Shown: positions 62,851 through 64,000 of the stretch, piece after piece
Layout: every line of letters begins with the position of its first letter
Position numbering within the stretch: the first letter of the stretch is position 1
Source of the DNA: Anoxybacillus amylolyticus
GTDB lineage: Bacteria > Bacillota > Bacilli > Bacillales > Anoxybacillaceae
Reading direction: 5' to 3'
Length of the DNA stretch: 64,000 nucleotides
Assembly: GCF_001634285.1 (NCBI RefSeq)
Contig: NZ_CP015438.1
Location: forward strand, 2,430,001-2,494,000
Position numbers and translations under genes: made by a program
The notes under the pieces: model-generated
Told to the model about the DNA's origin: nothing
Seen by the model: the letters and a program-made list of their open reading frames with translations, nothing else
Database searches by the model: none

Positions 62851-63783
62851 ATGGAGAAAGCGATGAAACCGATATACGGGGGACAGGCGGTTGTGGAGGG
62901 TGTGATGTTTGCAGGAAGAAAGCATTCGGTAACCGCTATTCGCCGCAAAGACAAATCAATTGAATATTTTCATCTGCCGCGAAAAGCGCATCCAACGTTG
63001 ACAGTGCTGAAAAAAATTCCGTTTATTCGCGGAATCGTTGCAATTTTAGAAGCGAGCGCAAACGGGGCGAAACATTTTCAGTTTGCAAGCGACCGTTATG
63101 AATTAGACCCGAAGGAAACAGCGCAAATCGCAGAAAAAAAGGAAAGTTCGAAACTATCGCTCGTTGTTAGCGTTGCCGTTGTCGGTATTTTATCCTTTTT
63201 GTTTGGCAAATTTTTATTTACAATGATTCCTGCGTTTTTGGCAAATTTTACGAAACCTATTTTTCCGTCAAAAATGGCACAAATTTTTGTTGAAGGTGCA
63301 TTTAAGCTATTGTTGCTGTTGCTATATATTTATTCGATTTCATTAACCCCTCTTGTTAAGCGAGTGTTTCAATATCACGGGGCAGAACATAAAGTCATTA
63401 ATGCGTTTGAAAATGGACTGCCGCTGACCGTCGAAAACGTACAGCGACAGTCACGGTTGCATTATCGCTGTGGCAGCAGTTTTATTTTATTTACGGTTAT
63501 CGTCAGTGTGTTTGTGTATATGTTCGTTCCAGTCGACCCGCTTTGGGTGCGAATTGTCAATCGGCTTGCATTAATTCCAGTCGTTCTTGGCATTTCGTTT
63601 GAAGTATTGCAGCTAACTAACCAATTAAGAGATGTTCCTGTCTTGCGTTGGCTTGGATATCCAGGGTTATGGCTGCAGCTATTGACGACAAAAGAGCCGA
63701 CCGATGACCAAGTGGAAGTAGCGATTGCCTCATTTGAGCAATTGCTTCAGTTAGAAGAACAAGAAACGACAGCCATTCGGTAA
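62851..63783 (+). CDS. yqhQ: DUF1385 membrane protein YqhQ
   Basis: A 310-residue protein with the highly conserved start KPIYGGQAVVEGVMFAGRKH and central FQYHGAEHKVINAFENG, characteristic of DUF1385; the HGAEHK motif suggests metal binding. About four membrane helices. An ATG at 62863, 6 bases after GGAG, could be the true start. It is divergent from yqhR. Biochemical role unknown. Confidence 0.9.
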   Translation: MEKAMKPIYGGQAVVEGVMFAGRKHSVTAIRRKDKSIEYFHLPRKAHPTLTVLKKIPFIRGIVAILEASANGAKHFQFASDRYELDPKETAQIAEKKESSKLSLVVSVAVVGILSFLFGKFLFTMIPAFLANFTKPIFPSKMAQIFVEGAFKLLLLLLYIYSISLTPLVKRVFQYHGAEHKVINAFENGLPLTVENVQRQSRLHYRCGSSFILFTVIVSVFVYMFVPVDPLWVRIVNRLALIPVVLGISFEVLQLTNQLRDVPVLRWLGYPGLWLQLLTTKEPTDDQVEVAIASFEQLLQLEEQETTAIR

Positions 63784-63806
63784 TTTTTCGAAGGAGGTGG
63801 GGCGGA

Positions 63807-64000
63807 ATGTTTCGTCGTACGATGCACCCGTTAATAGGGATTGTCCTTTTTCTCGGAGCGTTTGGGATAGTATATACACTGTTTGAGGAGCCGGGGATGC
63901 TTTTTCGTCGCATCCTTTTTATTGGATTGTTGATTGCCTTGCTGTATACCTTTTATCATTTTGTTTATCAACGCCGCATGAATAAAGAGCGAGCCGCTTA
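63807..64000 (+). CDS. yqhP: YqhP-like protein, partial
   Basis: The first 64 codons of a gene that runs off the window. It begins MFRRTMHPLIGIVLFLGAFG, has two membrane helices (about residues 8-24 and 36-52), then a basic stretch (QRRMNKE). AAGGAGGTGG precedes the ATG, 23 bases after yqhQ. It corresponds to YqhP by position. Confidence 0.75.
   Translation, partial: MFRRTMHPLIGIVLFLGAFGIVYTLFEEPGMLFRRILFIGLLIALLYTFYHFVYQRRMNKERAA

Overview
The window looks like a chromosomal segment from a moderately thermophilic, spore-forming Bacillaceae, most likely Anoxybacillus or a close Geobacillus relative. The grounds are a moderate G+C content, strong GGAGG ribosome binding sites, frequent GTG/TTG starts, complete sporulation loci (spo0A, spoIVB, spoIIIAA-AH) and a gene order close to the B. 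subtilis yqj-yqi-yqh region. It adds methylmalonyl-CoA mutase and isoaspartyl dipeptidase genes that I do not associate with the B. subtilis arrangement. The genus is inferred from sequence character and synteny, not from a database search.

Layout. 0.1-6.1 kb: zwf and a cyclase-family gene on the + strand; a small toxin-antitoxin patch (AbrB-type antitoxin with a broken PIN toxin, then a HicA/HicB-like pair); gndA; and a small Tyr/Gly/His-rich gene with its own sigma-K-like promoter and terminator. 6.2-10.5 kb: the dltXABCD operon for D-alanylation of teichoic acids. 10.5-16.2 kb: cheW-like, yqjE, the yqjD/mce pair for propionyl/methylmalonyl-CoA, the tiny stressosome gene prli42, an L,D-transpeptidase and yqjA. 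16.5-19.5 kb: artPQM amino acid ABC transporter and brxB. 19.5-24.9 kb: the mutA-mutB-meaB operon. 25.4-27.2 kb: a frameshifted IS110-family element, followed by iadA.

28.4-38.7 kb is the branched-chain amino acid catabolic operon ptb-bcd-buk-lpdV-bkdAA-bkdAB-bkdB, with a textbook sigma-54 promoter in front of ptb and the sigma-54 activator bkdR upstream. The mutase genes and yqjD/mce can take propionyl-CoA from valine and isoleucine to succinyl-CoA, so much of the window is one catabolic theme. 39.0-42.5 kb: yqzF-like, glpQ-like, yycC-like, spo0A (sigma-H promoter with 0A boxes) and spoIVB. 42.6-51.6 kb: recN, ahrC, yqxC, dxs, ispA, xseB, xseA, folD, nusB. 52.0-54.3 kb: yqhY-accC-accB. 54.5-59.6 kb: the spoIIIA operon. 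59.6-64.0 kb: yqhV, efp, papA, aroQ, yqhR, yqhQ and the start of yqhP. Most genes lie on the minus strand.

The genes are mostly ordinary core genes. The unexplained material is between them: two equal-length (136 nt) four-arm structured elements, three copies of another dispersed repeat, an orphan hairpin resembling an IS200/IS605 end, hairpins fused to the 5' side of bkdR, a long 5' non-coding region of the IS110 element that may hold a bridge RNA, and several very short genes. I found no CRISPR array, tRNA, rRNA or recognisable riboswitch.
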